Assembly (NCBI GenBank): GCA_019307645.1
Contig: JAFDJF010000073.1
Location: 1 to 8,164 of the forward strand
Source of the DNA: Deltaproteobacteria bacterium
Lineage (GTDB): Bacteria; Desulfobacterota; DSM-4660; Desulfatiglandales; Desulfatiglandaceae
Length of the DNA: 8,164 nt
Direction: 5' to 3'
The notes under the pieces were generated by a model. The model had not been told where the DNA came from, did no database searches, and saw nothing but the letters and a program-made list of their open reading frames with translations. Below, one piece after another: positions 1 through 7,101 of this stretch. Each line of letters begins with the position of its first letter. Position 1 is the first letter of the stretch. The translations under genes were made by a program, and so were the position numbers.

Positions 1-2051
1 CCCATCTGTTACGATCCAAAAAGCCGATTATCCTCGGCACTGGATCGGGTGCGTCTGGAATAAATGCCTATCAAGCCAATATGGCGTCAAACCTATTGAA
101 CCTTGTCCTTGATCCACATTTGCAGCTTATTGACTTTGAAAGAACGCATCGGGTGGAATTGGCTGCCAAGAGATCTGAGATTCAGGAGTTCTTCAATGGC
201 CTGGCAGATGGACCCGAGGGCCTCCTATTGATCAATAATGTTAACCCTGTTTTCGCCAATCCTCCTGCAAGCGGTGTAAAGGACGTACTGGAGCAGGATT
301 CCCTTTTTGTGGTTAACTTTAGTAGTTTCATGGATGAAACCGCAAGCCTTTCAGACCTCATCCTTCCGGTGCAGCTTCCTCTGGAAACCTGGGACGAATA
401 CAGCGGAACAAGCGATATTATATCGACCCTGCAACCTGCCATGGGAACCATGACAAAAGCCCCTGCTCTTGGTGATGTTTTATTGCGTATAGTGTTTGGC
501 AGCAACAGTCGCAACAAGAGTGCCGCCAAAAGCAGTTTCAAGAGTTATGTCTTAAATGAACTTCTTGAAAAGGGTAAAGTCAGAAACGAAATCGATTGGA
601 TTAAGACTCTCCAGAAAGGAGGGATTTTTGAACTCAAGAGGCAATCGATTTTAAGACCCGCGCCAGCGGATATCAAACCCGCTTTTCAGCCGAAGCGGCT
701 TGATACCGATTCGCTGATTGAGGCGTTTAACTCTGTTGTTGAACCATCAATGTCCGATCTAGCTTTTATCACTGCACCATCCATACGCTTTTTTGATGGG
801 CGGGGCGCAAACAGACCCTGGCTTTGTGAAATACCCGATCCTTTGACACGTGTGGCCTGGCAGACACCCATTTTGATCCATCCGGAAACACTTAAAAAGA
901 AAGGATTGGCACATGGGGAAGTCATTACTGTACAGAGCCAGTGGGGGAAGCTTGAAGCCCCTGTTTATGAATCAAATGATGTCAGACCCGGTGTTTTGCT
1001 CATGCAAATGGGGCAGGGACACAAGACCTACGGAAGATATGCAGAAGGGATCGGCCGAAACCCTTTAGAGATTCTTTCTTCAGAACTGGAACCTGTTTCA
1101 GGCGGACCTTTCTTTTCAGCGGCTTCAGTGTCCATCAGTCAAAAAAATCGAACCATGAAACTTGCACATATGGACGGTAGCCGGTTTCAACACAGCAGAA
1201 AGATCGCTCTATCCATTGACCAAAAGAAATTGAATTCGCAAAACCCTGACACAATATCTGATGATCACAGCGGGCTATCCATGTGGGATTTTCCATTAAC
1301 CCTTCCTATTCCATCTGGTTATGATCGGAAAAGAGACGTTTACCCTCCCCCTGAAAATGACGGCTATCGCTGGGCCATGGTAGTTGACCTGGACAAATGC
1401 ATCGGTTGTGCATCTTGTGCCGCTGCCTGCTACGCAGAAAACAATCTGGGCATCGTGGGCTCAGAGCAGATTGTTAACGGAAGGGAAATGGCGTGGCTTT
1501 CCGTGCATCGCTACCTTGACCCGGTGCAGAAGGAGAAGATCACCTTTCTTCCCATGATGTGCCAGCACTGTGACAACGCACCCTGTGAGTCTGTATGTCC
1601 GGTTTATGCCCCCCATCATTCCAAAGAGGGTTTAAACAACCAGATATATAATCGCTGTATCGGCACCCGCTTTTGCTCCCAGAACTGTCCGTACAAGGTG
1701 CGACGTTTCAACTGGTTCTCCTGGCAGTGGCCGGGGCCGCTCAATCTTCAGTTGAATCCTGATGTCACCGTGCGTAGCAAAGGGGTCATGGAAAAGTGTT
1801 CTTTTTGCATCCAGAGGATAAAAGCGGCCCACAACGTAGCAAAGAATAATAGCAGGAAAATCCTGGACGGAGAGATTCAACCGGCCTGTTTGCAGGCATG
1901 CCCCACAGGAGTCTTCACCTTTGGAAATATCATGGATGAAAAGTCCCGGGTACGAAGGCTGGCTGATGATAGACGTAGTTACCAGATCATGGGATATTTG
2001 AACACCAAGCCTGCTGTGATCTATTTGAAGAAGGTGGTGCAGGAGATATAG
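1..2051 (+). CDS. actB: ActB, Alternative Complex III molybdopterin-like/iron-sulfur subunit (5' end outside window)
   Basis: Electron-transfer subunit of ACIII, which passes electrons from the quinol site to the c haems on the outer face of the membrane. The frame is open from base 3 to the window edge, and residues before the ATG at 81 (GTGSGASGINA, then an N-rich stretch) read like molybdopterin-oxidoreductase sequence, so 81 is internal and the true start lies upstream. Counting from Met81: residues 84-107 carry the family signature ending LPLETWDEY, and about 240-355 is the C-terminal MopB-like barrel. From about 430 there is a ferredoxin domain with Cys groups at 1398-1430 (CxxCxxCxxxC), 1560-1598 (CxxCxxxxCxxxC), 1656-1688 (CIGTRFCSQNC, three Cys, as expected for a 3Fe-4S site) and 1797-1901 (CxxC plus CxxxC). 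The Mo-like plus FeS fusion is typical of ActB; known ActB proteins bind no molybdenum. Seven bases separate it from actC. Confidence 0.93.
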   Translation, partial: HLLRSKKPIILGTGSGASGINAYQANMASNLLNLVLDPHLQLIDFERTHRVELAAKRSEIQEFFNGLADGPEGLLLINNVNPVFANPPASGVKDVLEQDSLFVVNFSSFMDETASLSDLILPVQLPLETWDEYSGTSDIISTLQPAMGTMTKAPALGDVLLRIVFGSNSRNKSAAKSSFKSYVLNELLEKGKVRNEIDWIKTLQKGGIFELKRQSILRPAPADIKPAFQPKRLDTDSLIEAFNSVVEPSMSDLAFITAPSIRFFDGRGANRPWLCEIPDPLTRVAWQTPILIHPETLKKKGLAHGEVITVQSQWGKLEAPVYESNDVRPGVLLMQMGQGHKTYGRYAEGIGRNPLEILSSELEPVSGGPFFSAASVSISQKNRTMKLAHMDGSRFQHSRKIALSIDQKKLNSQNPDTISDDHSGLSMWDFPLTLPIPSGYDRKRDVYPPPENDGYRWAMVVDLDKCIGCASCAAACYAENNLGIVGSEQIVNGREMAWLSVHRYLDPVQKEKITFLPMMCQHCDNAPCESVCPVYAPHHSKEGLNNQIYNRCIGTRFCSQNCPYKVRRFNWFSWQWPGPLNLQLNPDVTVRSKGVMEKCSFCIQRIKAAHNVAKNNSRKILDGEIQPACLQACPTGVFTFGNIMDEKSRVRRLADDRRSYQIMGYLNTKPAVIYLKKVVQEI

Positions 2052-2058
2052 ATCGCCA

Positions 2059-3375
2059 ATGTCCCAGCAATCTTTTTCCAAAATTGATCAAATGGTGCTG
2101 GACACCTTAAGGCCGCCCTCCATCGGTTATTGGTTGGTGCTCGGGTTGTTGCTCCTGGGAACTTTTGTTGGCCTTTCCTGCTGGATATATCAAATTTTTG
2201 TGGGCATCGGTGTTGGGGGCCAGAATATACCGGTGGCCTGGGGGACTTACCTAATCAATTTTGTTTTTTGGGTAGGAATCGCTCATTCAGGCACACTTAT
2301 TTCAGCAATCCTGCATCTTTTCAGGGCAGGATGGCGCAATCCCATTGCCAGGGCTGCTGAGACGATGACAGTTTTTGCGGTGTGTATCGCCGGTCTATTC
2401 CCCTTTATCCATCTTGGCCGTGTATGGATGGTTTACTTTATTTTGCCATATCCGAACCAGCGGAATCTCTGGCCCAACTTCCAGTCGCCGCTCGTATTTG
2501 ATGTCATTGCTATCACTACCTACCTCATCGTGAGCTCTCTTTTCTGGTATACGGGGATGCTGCCGGATCTGGCCACAGTGCGGGATAGGGCCACTGGGAT
2601 ACGCAAGAAGATTTTTACGGCCATTTCCCTTGGCTGGACTGGAAAACATGAACAGTGGCGACATTTCACGCGCGCCTATCTCTTCTTTGCAGCCCTGGCA
2701 ACCCCTCTGGTTATATCGGTTCACAGTGTTGTGTCATGGGATTTCGCGCTGGGTATTTCGCCCGGCTGGCATACTACCCTTTTCGCTCCCTATTTTGTGG
2801 CAGGGGCAATCCATTCCGGACTGGCCATGGTTCTCACTCTCATTATTCCGCTCAGAAGGATCTTTCGATATGAATCGGTTATCACAACAGAGGTATTGGA
2901 AAATGTTGCCAAGACCATTGTTTTCACAGGTCTGATCGTTGCTTTTGCCTATGCTACCGAATTTTTCATTGCCTGGTACAGCCATAACGCTGTTGAGCAA
3001 GAGACCTTCAGGTGGCGGGTGGCTGGAGAATACCGTGTGGAATTCTGGATTATGGTCATTTGCAATACATTGCTCCCGCTGCTCTTTCTTATCAAAAAGA
3101 TTCGCCGAAGCATCCCATTGCTCCTTGTGATTGCCATTTCTGTAAATATCGGGATGTGGTTTGAACGTTTTGTGATCATTATTGGTTGTGTTGCTCACGG
3201 ATTCATGCCTCATGCCTGGGGCCATTATGCGCCGACAGCCGTTGAGTACGGCATCATGCTTGGATCCTTCTGCCTGTTTTTTTTCCTGTTCCTGCTGTTT
3301 GTAAAACATCTGCCGTCCGTTTCCATGGCTGAAATGAAAGAAAGTATCGGTAAAAGAGCGAACCATGAAGTCTAA
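2059..3375 (+). CDS. actC: ActC, NrfD-like quinol-binding membrane subunit of ACIII
   Basis: Integral membrane subunit that in characterised ACIII holds the quinol oxidation site next to the ActB iron-sulfur clusters. The 438-residue product has about ten hydrophobic segments (roughly 22-48, 62-88, 104-128, 146-168, 205-226, 240-265, 285-307, 328-346, 352-376, 395-418). Signatures of the family are visible: WGTYLINFVFWVGIAHSGT at 61-79, HLGRVW at 118-123, PYPN at 130-133, SPLVFD at 143-148, LPDLATVRDRA at 168-178 and MWFERF at 366-371. His118 and Asp148 fall where conserved polar residues of the proposed quinone/proton site lie in ActC. The start ATG is preceded by AGGAG at 2041-2045, an SD with a rather long spacing (13 bases). 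The 3' end overlaps actD by 11 bases, which suggests translational coupling. Assignment is firm from motifs and context. Confidence 0.95.
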   Translation: MSQQSFSKIDQMVLDTLRPPSIGYWLVLGLLLLGTFVGLSCWIYQIFVGIGVGGQNIPVAWGTYLINFVFWVGIAHSGTLISAILHLFRAGWRNPIARAAETMTVFAVCIAGLFPFIHLGRVWMVYFILPYPNQRNLWPNFQSPLVFDVIAITTYLIVSSLFWYTGMLPDLATVRDRATGIRKKIFTAISLGWTGKHEQWRHFTRAYLFFAALATPLVISVHSVVSWDFALGISPGWHTTLFAPYFVAGAIHSGLAMVLTLIIPLRRIFRYESVITTEVLENVAKTIVFTGLIVAFAYATEFFIAWYSHNAVEQETFRWRVAGEYRVEFWIMVICNTLLPLLFLIKKIRRSIPLLLVIAISVNIGMWFERFVIIIGCVAHGFMPHAWGHYAPTAVEYGIMLGSFCLFFFLFLLFVKHLPSVSMAEMKESIGKRANHEV

Positions 3376-3871
3376 ACAACACATAATGGGCCTCTTTACA
3401 AACGAAAACCAGACCATATCGGTCCTTCATGCACTTGAGAGTTCGCCCTGGTCTGTTGAAGGTGTCCACAGCCCGTTTCACAGTCACAGGGTTCAGGATG
3501 CACTGAAACTGAAAAAAAGCAAGGTAGGTTATTTTACCCTTGCGGGAGGGATATTGGGTTTTTTCATCGGCATTGGCCTGGCGGTATATACGGCCATCCA
3601 GTGGAATCTGGTTGTCAGCGGGAAGCCCGTTGTGGCACTGGTTCCTTTTTTTATCGTTGGATTCGAATTTGCGGTACTTTTTGCGATTTTCGGTAATGTC
3701 CTCGGCCTGCTCACACAGGCGCGTCTTCCCCGATTCACAAACCTGACGCATCACGACCCCCGATGTACCGGAGGACATTTCGGCATACTGGTCTCATGTG
3801 ATAACGGGCAGGAATCAAAGATCGTGGAATTTTTTGAGGAAAAAGGCGGGGAGGTAAAAACCTTTGATTGA
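3365..3871 (+). CDS. actD: ActD, DUF3341 membrane subunit of ACIII
   Basis: Small membrane subunit of ACIII belonging to the DUF3341 family; its role in known complexes is structural, packing against ActC/ActF. The 168-residue protein has an N-terminal soluble domain (1-55) with SPFHSH at 36-41, matching the usual sPfPiH motif. Two membrane helices follow (about 57-79 and 92-117) with the family hallmarks SGKPVVALVPFFIVGFEFAVLFA at 85-107. A C-terminal tail has ARLPRF at 119-124 and the usual HFGILVS-type strand at 138-144. Length is near the family norm. The start lies inside the end of actC, with only a weak purine-rich stretch upstream, so translation is probably coupled. In classical ACIII operons a monohaem actE follows; here actF follows directly. 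Confidence 0.93.
   Translation: MKSKQHIMGLFTNENQTISVLHALESSPWSVEGVHSPFHSHRVQDALKLKKSKVGYFTLAGGILGFFIGIGLAVYTAIQWNLVVSGKPVVALVPFFIVGFEFAVLFAIFGNVLGLLTQARLPRFTNLTHHDPRCTGGHFGILVSCDNGQESKIVEFFEEKGGEVKTFD
3850..3855 (+). promoter_or_regulatory. Ribosome binding site for actF (decides TTG start)
   Basis: GGAGGT lies eight bases before the TTG at 3864, inside the end of actD. It is the main evidence that TTG is the start, since the reading frame has no ATG before the second membrane helix. Confidence 0.8.
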
Positions 3872-5126
3872 TAAGGGTAAAAATAGAGGCACCGCCCCCC
3901 TGTTTAATAACAGAAATGTTATCACCATTTCTTTGATTTTCTTCGTCCTGGGCGTGACCGCTTTTGTTTTTCAACTTGCCGGACATCACCCGGAGCTGGC
4001 CTGGCAGGCGTATCTGATTAATTTTCTTTTGTGGTCCGCCGTTGCCCAGGGTGGCGTTTTGTTTTCCGCTGTCATGCACCTTGTCAAGGCACGATGGACA
4101 GGCCCTCTTTCAGGCCTTTCGGAATCCTTTGCCGGCTTTTTCCCTGTTTCCTTTTTGATGTTTCTCCTTCTTTATTTGGGAAACACACATGTGTTTCCGT
4201 GGCAATATCAAGATCTTCATGGAAAAGAGGTTTGGCTTAACCTGTGGTTTCTTTTTTCACGGGACGGTGCTGGTTTGCTCATCCTTTACGGTCTTGGTTT
4301 TGTCTATCTTAATTATTCCCTGAAACTCAGATTTGCCGGAAACAGCGGAAACACAGAGAAAGCTACAAAGGGAATGATCCGTCGCCTGTTTATTGCCCAA
4401 TGGTCACAAAGCAAACAGGATCCGGAGCAGATCAAAAAACGAATGACGGTTTTCAGTGCCCTTTACATCGCCGCATTTGCGCTGATTCTTTCTTTAATAG
4501 GATATGACCTGGTAATGAGCGCTGACCCCCACTGGGTGTCAACGCTTTTTGGGGCCTATACATTTGTAAAGGCTTTTTATGTCGGTCTTGGAGCACTTAT
4601 CATCCTTGCAGCCTCTTTTTATATCAGGCACGGTGATTCTTTCGGGTTAACGCCTGCCCGTTTTCATGATCTGGGAAAACTGTATTTTGCTTTTTGCCTC
4701 TTGTGGGCAGACTTCTTTTACGTTCAGTTTCTGGTCATCTGGTATGGTAACATCCCTGAGGAGACCAGTTATATCATTATCCGAACCATGACATCCCCAT
4801 GGAATAATCTGGCCTGGACTGTTTTTATTTTGTGTTTTATCATCCCCTTTTTTGTTCTGTTGAACAAAAAAATCAAAACAAAACCGTGGTTCATGATTGT
4901 TCTATGTTCGCTTGCGATTGTTGGAATGTGGCTGGAGCATCTTTTGCTGCTGGGTCCTGCTCTGAACCAACATGTAACGGCCATTCCGCTGGGCTTGACA
5001 GATGGGCTGATTTTTATCGGATTCCTGGGATCAATGATGTTATCAGTGACCTTCTTTTTGAACCTGTTTCCTGAGCTGATTGTTCCGGCAAGGACGCAAC
5101 TAGCTCAGTCTAAGGAGGTGAAGTAA
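3864..5126 (+). CDS. actF: ActF, second NrfD-like membrane subunit of ACIII (TTG start)
   Basis: Second NrfD-like integral membrane subunit of ACIII, related to ActC; in known structures it lies beside ActC/ActD and may contribute proton paths. The 420 residues contain about ten hydrophobic segments (roughly 20-40, 46-72, 88-106, 124-150, 195-217, 226-252, 273-294, 312-334, 340-362, 378-402). Family signatures are the MSADPHWVSTLFG stretch at 218-230, LGKLYFAF at 270-277 and WYGNIPEET at 293-301. AQGG at 61-64 takes the place of the AHSG motif of ActC. The start is TTG at 3864, supported by GGAGGT eight bases upstream; the first in-frame ATG lies deep inside helix 2, so no other sensible start exists. 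It overlaps actD by eight bases and actA by one. Assignment as ActF rather than another NrfD protein rests on motifs plus neighbours. Confidence 0.93.
   Translation: MIDKGKNRGTAPLFNNRNVITISLIFFVLGVTAFVFQLAGHHPELAWQAYLINFLLWSAVAQGGVLFSAVMHLVKARWTGPLSGLSESFAGFFPVSFLMFLLLYLGNTHVFPWQYQDLHGKEVWLNLWFLFSRDGAGLLILYGLGFVYLNYSLKLRFAGNSGNTEKATKGMIRRLFIAQWSQSKQDPEQIKKRMTVFSALYIAAFALILSLIGYDLVMSADPHWVSTLFGAYTFVKAFYVGLGALIILAASFYIRHGDSFGLTPARFHDLGKLYFAFCLLWADFFYVQFLVIWYGNIPEETSYIIIRTMTSPWNNLAWTVFILCFIIPFFVLLNKKIKTKPWFMIVLCSLAIVGMWLEHLLLLGPALNQHVTAIPLGLTDGLIFIGFLGSMMLSVTFFLNLFPELIVPARTQLAQSKEVK
5112..5120 (+). promoter_or_regulatory. Strong ribosome binding site for actA
   Basis: AAGGAGGTG is a near-perfect anti-16S match, seven bases between its GGAGG core and the ATG at 5126. 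It is the strongest SD in the window and suggests that the cytochrome is translated efficiently in addition to any coupling with actF. Confidence 0.85.
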
Positions 5127-5677
5127 TGGATCTTTTTGCCTCCTGCAAGAATATCGTGCAGTCCATATTAGACAATTGGATTCCGATGCTGTTGACAACA
5201 TGCTGTGTGGTATTGACCCTTTTATTCCTGTTCTATTTTTATGTTCAGCCTGCATCAGACACAGGCCCTGAACAACCCATTGCGTTCAGTCATCGGGTGC
5301 ATACCGGAGTAAAGGAGATTCAGTGCCGGTTCTGCCACCCGTATGTGGACCGGTCCAGATTCCCGGGCATACCGCCGGTGGAAAAATGTCTTTACTGCCA
5401 TAAATATATTATTGCAGGTCACCCTGAGATTCAGAAAGAGCACAAATATTTCAATACAAAAACCCCGACGCCGTGGGTGAAAGTCAACTACATCCCGGAA
5501 CATGTATTCTTTAACCATAAGCGCCATATCAAAAAACAAATTGATTGCAGGGAGTGCCATGGTGCGGTAGAAACAATGGACAGGCTTAAAGGGGAAAATT
5601 TTAAGATGGCGTTTTGTATCAACTGTCATCAGGAAAAAAAGGCGAATCTTGATTGTTGGCTGGCGTGTCATAACTGA
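5126..5677 (+). CDS. actA: ActA-like membrane-anchored pentahaem cytochrome c of ACIII
   Basis: Periplasmic multihaem cytochrome subunit that takes electrons from the ActB FeS clusters towards the terminal acceptor. The 183-residue protein has one N-terminal membrane anchor (about 20-40) and then haem motifs CRFCH (res 67), CLYCH (88), CRECH (141), CINCH (164) and a fifth, CWLACH (177), spaced CX3CH. Surrounding sequence fits ActA: FSHRVH (54-59), RFPGIPPVEKC (78-88), PWVKVNYIPEHVFFNHKRH (about 113-131) and CHGAVETMD (144-152). Those histidines are candidate bis-His axial ligands. The start overlaps the actF stop by one base and has a near-ideal SD at 5112-5120. In most ACIII operons actA comes first; here it sits after actF, next to the oxidase. 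It could also be read as a generic cytochrome c7/c3-family protein, but motif order favours ActA. Confidence 0.87.
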   Translation: MDLFASCKNIVQSILDNWIPMLLTTCCVVLTLLFLFYFYVQPASDTGPEQPIAFSHRVHTGVKEIQCRFCHPYVDRSRFPGIPPVEKCLYCHKYIIAGHPEIQKEHKYFNTKTPTPWVKVNYIPEHVFFNHKRHIKKQIDCRECHGAVETMDRLKGENFKMAFCINCHQEKKANLDCWLACHN

Positions 5678-5678
5678 A

Positions 5679-5713
5679 AGGTATAAGGCGCAAGGTACAG
5701 GGTGTAAGGTAAA
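5679..5713 (+). repeat. Five degenerate 7-bp tandem repeats filling the actA-ccoN gap
   Basis: Reading in sevens from 5679 gives AGGTATA, AGGCGCA, AGGTACA, GGGTGTA, AGGTAAA, consensus AGGTRYA. The array occupies virtually the whole 35-base gap between the actA stop and the ccoN ATG, whose A is the last base of the fifth unit. Each unit carries an AGG core resembling a weak SD. No promoter-like hexamers are evident here. Confidence 0.75.
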
Positions 5714-7101
5714 TGGTGGGAGAAACAGAATTGACAGCAGGAAATAATTCCTTGCCTCATAAATATCAGACTTCAAAAGGGTTCCTGATTACCTCCGGAT
5801 TCTGGATGGTTATTGCCACTTTTATGGGACTCCTGAGCGCCACTGAACTCGTCGCGCCTGATCTCCTTGAAAATGTCGGCTGGCTTGTTTTCGGGAGAGT
5901 CCGCCCCATACACATCAACCTTGTTCTTTTCGGCTTTGTTACACCAGCTTTACTTGGGGCAGCCTTCTACTTTTTTCCCAGACTGCTGCGTACGGAACTC
6001 TACAGTGAAAAACTCGGCATATTTACCGTATTCGTATGGAATGTTACCCTGGTTGCCATCGTTGTAAGCCTTGCTCTTGGATATACACAGGGCAGAGAGT
6101 ATGCGGAAATGATATGGCCCATAGATGTGGTGGTGGTTGCTGCATTTTCTCTGATCTTCTTTAATTTTGTCATGACGGTTGCAAGGCGAAAAGAACCGCT
6201 TCTATATGTCTCTGTATGGTATGTGCTGGCAGCAGTGATTCTGACCGCCATTACCTACGCGCTTGGAAATGTAGTCTGGAAACCGAACAGCGGGGCCCTG
6301 GCGGGGATTCCAGATGCCATCATTTTATGGTTTTACGGGCACAATGTCTTTGGTCTTCTCCTTACGCCTTTATCTGCTGCCGTGGCATATTATGTCATTC
6401 CCAGGGCTTGCGGTGCCCCCCTCTACAGTCATACCCTTTCCCTATTGGGGTTCTGGTCTCTGATTGTGGTTTACACCCATATTGGGACTCACCATTTGCT
6501 TCAGGTGCCTGTTCCCACATGGCTAAAGGTCATTGCAATTGTAGACAGCGTAGGCATGGTCATTCCTGTTATGGCCTTTCTAATCAATATCTGGTACACG
6601 GCCAAAGGAAAACTGGGAGAAATTCATGCGGACATTGGCGCCAAATTTGTTTTTACCGGGACCATCATGTACTTCTTTGTCAGTATTCAGGGGTCAATGA
6701 TGTCTCTGCCGCAGGTTCAACGGGTCACCCATTTTAACAATTGGGTGGTCGGCCATGCCCATGTGGGTGTTTTGGGATTTGCAGGAATGATTGCCCTTGG
6801 CGGGCTCTATTATGTATTGCCGAGAATTACGGGAAAAGAACTCTACAGTAGATTCATCGCAGACTTCCAGTATTGGCTGATCTTAATCGGTGTTATCGGG
6901 TTTACTGTGGTACTCACTATTGCGGGCCTGATCCAGGGAAACGGGTGGCTCAATGGTGAAACCGTTTACCGGATATTACCGGAAATCCATATGTATTATA
7001 TCGTACGGGCTTCTCTCGGGGTTATTGTTTTCATTGCGGCTGTCCTGGGGCTCTACAATATATTAAGAACCCTGTTTTTTAATGGTGGAGACGCGTCATG
7101 A
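5713..7101 (+). CDS. ccoN: cbb3-type cytochrome c oxidase, catalytic subunit I (CcoN-like)
   Basis: Catalytic haem-copper subunit that reduces O2 to water at a haem b3-CuB centre and pumps protons. The 462-residue product is about the usual CcoN length with roughly twelve membrane helices. Key residues are present: His67 (RPIHIN) and His350 for low-spin haem b, His348 (GHAHVG) for haem b3, and His210 (WFYGHN), His260 and His261 (GTHHL) for CuB. Tyr254 sits at the position of the cbb3 cross-linked tyrosine, and the EYAEMIWPID segment (129-138) is typical of CcoN. Spacing of the C-terminal group matches my recollection of Pseudomonas stutzeri CcoN numbering with a constant +3 offset. Gln326 replaces the Glu of the classical FEGP motif. 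An alternative start is TTG at 5731, which has the better SD. The 3' end overlaps the next gene by four bases (ATGA). Confidence 0.93.
   Translation: MVGETELTAGNNSLPHKYQTSKGFLITSGFWMVIATFMGLLSATELVAPDLLENVGWLVFGRVRPIHINLVLFGFVTPALLGAAFYFFPRLLRTELYSEKLGIFTVFVWNVTLVAIVVSLALGYTQGREYAEMIWPIDVVVVAAFSLIFFNFVMTVARRKEPLLYVSVWYVLAAVILTAITYALGNVVWKPNSGALAGIPDAIILWFYGHNVFGLLLTPLSAAVAYYVIPRACGAPLYSHTLSLLGFWSLIVVYTHIGTHHLLQVPVPTWLKVIAIVDSVGMVIPVMAFLINIWYTAKGKLGEIHADIGAKFVFTGTIMYFFVSIQGSMMSLPQVQRVTHFNNWVVGHAHVGVLGFAGMIALGGLYYVLPRITGKELYSRFIADFQYWLILIGVIGFTVVLTIAGLIQGNGWLNGETVYRILPEIHMYYIVRASLGVIVFIAAVLGLYNILRTLFFNGGDAS
5718..5722 (+). promoter_or_regulatory. Possible ribosome binding site for an alternative ccoN start (TTG 5731)
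   Basis: GGGAG followed eight bases later by in-frame TTG at 5731. The upstream ATG at 5713 has only a repeat-derived AAGGT three bases before it, too close to be a good SD. The protein would then be six residues shorter at a poorly conserved N-terminus. Which start is used cannot be settled from sequence alone. Confidence 0.4.
7087..7090 (+). promoter_or_regulatory. Ribosome binding site for the CcoO-type gene
   Basis: GGAG (within GGTGGAGA) ends seven bases before the ATG at 7098 and lies inside the last codons of ccoN. It supports the ATGA-overlapping start and translational coupling of the two oxidase subunits. Confidence 0.7.

Noticed and set aside
81..83. ATG at 81 as the start of the first gene
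   Set aside because: The frame stays open to the left edge and the upstream 26 codons read as molybdopterin-oxidoreductase sequence, so this Met is internal to a truncated actB.
1..2051. First gene as a formate dehydrogenase, polysulfide reductase or other working molybdoenzyme
   Set aside because: The covalent Mo-like plus FeS arrangement, the CIGTRFCSQNCPYKVRRFNW-type stretch and the following actC, DUF3341 and actF genes point to ActB of ACIII, which carries no molybdenum in characterised cases.
2734..3417. A 227-codon minus-strand reading frame opposite actC
   Set aside because: It lies fully antisense to conserved actC and the start of actD, is rich in Asn/His/Lys without recognisable domain or hydrophobic pattern, and has no SD or neighbours on that strand. 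It is a shadow frame.
6216..6737. A 173-codon plus-strand reading frame inside ccoN
   Set aside because: It is an out-of-frame shadow of ccoN, whose own frame carries all the haem and CuB ligands.
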